From Streptomyces endocoffeicus (GTDB taxonomy: Bacteria > Actinomycetota > Actinomycetes > Streptomycetales > Streptomycetaceae): a stretch of DNA of 64,000 bases. The notes under the pieces were generated by a model that was not told where the DNA came from, did no database searches, and was given only the letters and a program-made list of their open reading frames with translations. Location of the stretch: positions 1 through 64,000 of the forward strand of contig NZ_JAERRG010000040.1 in the NCBI RefSeq assembly GCF_016741935.1, written 5' to 3'. Each line of letters starts with the position of its first letter. Positions within the stretch are counted from its first letter, which is position 1. The position numbers and the translations under genes are program-made. Below are positions 61,399 through 64,000 of the stretch, one piece after another.

Positions 61399-61413
61399 CT
61401 TTGTGGAGCCCCC

Positions 61414-62223
61414 ATGTCCCCGGTTCTCGAACCGGTCGTGCCGCTCTCCGCGCGCCGCCGCACCGTGCCGCGATGGCTGCGCCGTACGACCGGACCCCTT
61501 CTGCTGCTGGTGCTCTGGCAGGTGTCCAGCGCCACCGGTGTACTGCCCTCCGACACCCTCGCCTCCCCCGGCACCATCGCCGATACCGCCTCCGGCCTGG
61601 TCAAGGACGGCACCCTCCCGCACGCCATGCTGGTGTCCGTACAGCGGGTGCTGATCGGGCTGGCGCTCGGCGGTGTCATCGGCGTCTCGCTCGCGCTGGT
61701 CTCCGGGCTCTCCCGGCTCGGCGAGGACCTCGTCGACGCGAGTGTGCAGATGCTGCGCAGCATCCCCTGGGTCGGCATGATCCCGCTGTTCATCATCTGG
61801 ATGGGCATCGGCGAGGCTCCGAAGATCGCGCTCATCGCGCTGGGCGTCACCTTCCATCTCTATCTGAACGTCTACGCGGGCATCCGCGGCGTGGACGCCC
61901 AGCTCATCGAGGCCGGGAACTCGCTCGGGCTCGGCCGCTGGGGGCTGATCCGCCATGTGGTGCTGCCCGGGGCGCTCCCCGGCGCGATGACCGGGCTGCG
62001 CTACTCCCTCGCCACCGCCTGGCTGGCGCTGGTCTTCGGCGAGACCATCAACGCCGACGACGGGATCGGCTTTCTGCTCAACCGCGCACGGGAGTTCTTC
62101 CAGACCGATGTGATCGTGGTCTGCCTGATCGTCTACGCCGCCCTCGGCCTGCTCGCCGATTTCATCGTCCGCACTCTGGAGAGGCTGCTGCTGCAATGGC
62201 GACCGAACTTCACCGGCAAGTGA
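61414..62223 (+). CDS. ssuC: Sulfonate-type ABC transporter permease
   Basis: A 269-residue inner-membrane protein of the SsuC/TauC group with about six helices. The EAA loop reads IEAGNSLGLGRWGLIRHVVL. First structural gene of the importer; ATG at 61414 with GGAG upstream. Overlaps the ATPase gene by 28 bp. The substrate is inferred from family and leader peptide: aliphatic sulfonates or a related sulfur source. Confidence 0.9.
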   Translation: MSPVLEPVVPLSARRRTVPRWLRRTTGPLLLLVLWQVSSATGVLPSDTLASPGTIADTASGLVKDGTLPHAMLVSVQRVLIGLALGGVIGVSLALVSGLSRLGEDLVDASVQMLRSIPWVGMIPLFIIWMGIGEAPKIALIALGVTFHLYLNVYAGIRGVDAQLIEAGNSLGLGRWGLIRHVVLPGALPGAMTGLRYSLATAWLALVFGETINADDGIGFLLNRAREFFQTDVIVVCLIVYAALGLLADFIVRTLERLLLQWRPNFTGK

Positions 62224-62993
62224 ACTCCCCGGAGAAGGAGTTGGGGCAGGGGAAAGAGGGCGAGAGCGGCGGTGCCGCGGTGCGGGTGCGCTCGCTGACC
62301 CGCTCGTTCGACGGCCGCCCGGTCATCGACAACCTCCAACTCGATGTCCCGGCGGGCGAGTTCGTGGCGCTGCTCGGCCGCAGCGGCTGCGGCAAGTCCA
62401 CGCTGCTGCGGGTGCTCGCCGGGCTGGACCGGGAGATCGAGGGCGAGGTGCTGGTGCCGCGCCGCAAGGCCGTCGCCTTCCAGGCGCCCCGGCTGATGCC
62501 GTGGAAGCGGGTCTGGCGCAATGTGCTGCTCGGGCTGGACGGCCGCCCCGGGCGGGCCGTGGCCGAGGAAGCGCTCAACGAGGTCGGTCTCGGCCATCGC
62601 GTCGACGCCTGGCCGAAGACCCTCTCCGGCGGTGAGGCCCAGCGCGCCTCGCTCGCCCGTGCGCTGGTGCGCGAGCCCGATCTGCTGCTGCTGGACGAGC
62701 CGTTCGGCGCGCTGGACGCGCTCACCCGGATCACCGCCCAGCAGCTGGTGGCCGAGCTGTGGCAGCGGCGCGGCTGCGCGGTGCTGCTGGTCACGCATGA
62801 CGTGGAGGAGGCGCTGCTGCTCGCCGACCGCGTCCTGGTGATGGACGGGGGTGTGATCGCGCATCAGATCCGGGTGGACCGGGACCGGCCGCGCGACATC
62901 GCCGATCCGCTCCTCGCCGAGCTGCGCACCGAGCTCCTGGACCGGCTGGGTGTGAAGGCGCCCGAACCGGCCGCCGTCCACAAGGTCGCCTGA
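62196..62993 (+). CDS. ssuB: Sulfonate-type ABC transporter ATP-binding protein
   Basis: A 265-residue ATPase. Walker A GRSGCGKST, the shortened Q-loop region AVAFQAPRLMPWKRV, signature LSGGEAQR, Walker B LLLLDEPFGALD, switch LVTHDVEEAL, all of the SsuB/TauB kind. ATG at 62196 lies within the end of ssuC, so translation is coupled. Confidence 0.92.
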   Translation: MATELHRQVNSPEKELGQGKEGESGGAAVRVRSLTRSFDGRPVIDNLQLDVPAGEFVALLGRSGCGKSTLLRVLAGLDREIEGEVLVPRRKAVAFQAPRLMPWKRVWRNVLLGLDGRPGRAVAEEALNEVGLGHRVDAWPKTLSGGEAQRASLARALVREPDLLLLDEPFGALDALTRITAQQLVAELWQRRGCAVLLVTHDVEEALLLADRVLVMDGGVIAHQIRVDRDRPRDIADPLLAELRTELLDRLGVKAPEPAAVHKVA

Positions 62994-63105
62994 CGGGCGG
63001 TTGGTCCCGCCCGAACCGCCAGGTCCAGCCTGAACCGCCAAGCGCATTCCGAAATACCCCAGAACTTCCCGTACCCCCCGTACCTCCCGAACGGACCCCG
63101 CTGAC

Positions 63106-64000
63106 ATGAGACGGCGTATCGTCCCCGCCCTGTCCCTCCCCCTCGCCCTGCTGCTGTCCGCCTGCGTCAGCTCGCACGCGCAGAACGACTCCGGCTCCTC
63201 CGGCAACACCGACGGCAAGGGCGATGTGACCCTCAACGTCGGTGACCAGAAGGGCAATGACGAGGCGGTGCTGCGCGCCGCCGGGCAGCTCAAAAACCTC
63301 CCCTACAAGATCAAGTGGTCGACGTTCACCTCCGGTCCGCCGATCCTGGAGGCCGTGAGCGCGAAGGCCGTGGACATCGGCGGGGTCGGCAACACCCCGC
63401 CGGTCTTCGCCGCGGCCGCCAAGTCCCGCATCAAGGTCGTGGCCGCCAAGCACGGTACGTCCGACGGGGAGACGATCCTGGTCAAGAAGGGGTCGCCGGT
63501 GAAGCGGACGGCCGACCTCAAGGGCAAGTCGGTGGCGGTCGCACAGGGCAGCTCGGCCCACTACCAACTGGTCGCCTCGCTCGCCAAGGCCAGGCTCTCG
63601 ATCAAGGACGTCAAGGTCAGCTTCCTGCAGCCCGCCGATGCCCTGGCCGCCTTCACCCGCGGCAAGGTGGACGCCTGGGCCGTCTGGGACCCGTACACCT
63701 CCCAGGCGCTGCGCCAGTCGGACGCGCGGGTCCTCACCACGGGCCGGGGGGTGGTCAACGGCCTCAACTTCCAGGTGGCCAACCCCTCCTCCCTCGAGGA
63801 CAAGAAGAAGGTCAAGGTCATCAAGAACTATCTCGGACGGCTGCGCCGGGCCCAGGACTGGGTCTACAAGCACCCCGAGGAGTGGGCCAAGGTGTGGGGC
63901 AAGGAGACCGGGCTGCCGTACCAGGTGGCGCTGGACTCGGTGAAGCGGACCAACGGCACCCGGGTGTACGTCGCCGTCGACAAGCCCGCCATCGCCTCGG
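63106..64000 (+). CDS. ssuA: Sulfonate-type ABC transporter substrate-binding lipoprotein (3' end outside window)
   Basis: At least 298 residues; the stop is beyond the window. Signal with lipobox LLLSACVSS, then a periplasmic-binding fold of the SsuA/THI5-like group (LNVGDQKGND, AVDIGGVGNTPPVFAAAAKS, VAVAQGSSAHYQLVASL, GKVDAWAVWDPYT). It captures the sulfonate for SsuBC. ATG at 63106; 112-bp gap after ssuB. Confidence 0.93.
   Translation, partial: MRRRIVPALSLPLALLLSACVSSHAQNDSGSSGNTDGKGDVTLNVGDQKGNDEAVLRAAGQLKNLPYKIKWSTFTSGPPILEAVSAKAVDIGGVGNTPPVFAAAAKSRIKVVAAKHGTSDGETILVKKGSPVKRTADLKGKSVAVAQGSSAHYQLVASLAKARLSIKDVKVSFLQPADALAAFTRGKVDAWAVWDPYTSQALRQSDARVLTTGRGVVNGLNFQVANPSSLEDKKKVKVIKNYLGRLRRAQDWVYKHPEEWAKVWGKETGLPYQVALDSVKRTNGTRVYVAVDKPAIAS

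Overview
This is a 64 kb stretch of high-GC actinobacterial DNA, almost certainly from a Streptomyces of the S. hygroscopicus / violaceusniger type. It has G/C-ending codons, many GTG starts, purine-rich ribosome sites, rare TTA codons, and a benzoquinone-ansamycin gene set. The left half is the 3' part of a geldanamycin/herbimycin-type biosynthetic cluster. The right half is ordinary chromosome with regulators, transporters, cell-wall enzymes and secreted proteins.

Ansamycin cluster, about 1-32410. The window opens inside a modular PKS (end of module 5: AT-KR-ACP). It continues with a two-module PKS: module 6 is KS-AT-DH-ER-KR-ACP with a malonyl-type AT, and module 7 is KS-AT-DH-KR-ACP with a methylmalonyl-type AT. 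There is no thioesterase. The next gene encodes an arylamine N-acetyltransferase-like amide synthase (gdmF) that releases and cyclises the chain, followed by a flavin monooxygenase (gdmM). On the opposite strand a coupled operon gdmK-J-I-H makes the methoxymalonyl-ACP extender, ending with the carbamoyltransferase gdmN and an unrecognised 100-residue protein. gdmG, the O-methyltransferase of that extender pathway, is divergent. Next come the LuxR-type LAL regulator gdmRI, then gdmP (P450) - ferredoxin - gdmO (aminodehydroquinate synthase for the AHBA starter) as one leftward unit, then a second LAL regulator, gdmRII. Domain order and AT motifs match the geldanamycin backbone: methoxy C6 with C7-OH, reduced C4-C5, C2 methyl with a C2=C3 alkene. 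Herbimycin uses the same backbone and cannot be excluded. TTA codons in gdmA3, gdmRI and gdmRII suggest bldA control. A CCCCTA-type motif recurs in the promoter regions and is a candidate LAL operator.

Flank, 32411-64000. After an ~800 bp gene-free segment with three consecutive inverted repeats come a HAD protein, a TetR regulator, a divergent pair (LVIVD-repeat secreted protein / DUF305 lipoprotein), an FprA-type ferredoxin reductase, an NCS2 purine permease, an ArsR regulator and Old Yellow Enzyme sharing a repeated operator, an Asp-box propeller, uracil-DNA glycosylase, a DUF2510/LURP-one protein, a BadF-type kinase with expanded repeats, a CbiX-like protein, a lactonase, a phosphoglucomutase-like HAD, two penicillin-binding carboxypeptidases, a DUF1996 protein, a divergent SDR/TetR pair with a twin operator, a two-component system next to an ABC exporter, a YjbQ protein, and finally a sulfonate-type ABC importer preceded by a short cysteine-containing leader peptide.

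No rRNA, tRNA, CRISPR array, insertion sequence or phage gene was seen. Several strong hairpin terminators sit between convergent genes, and short tandem duplications are common at gene ends.
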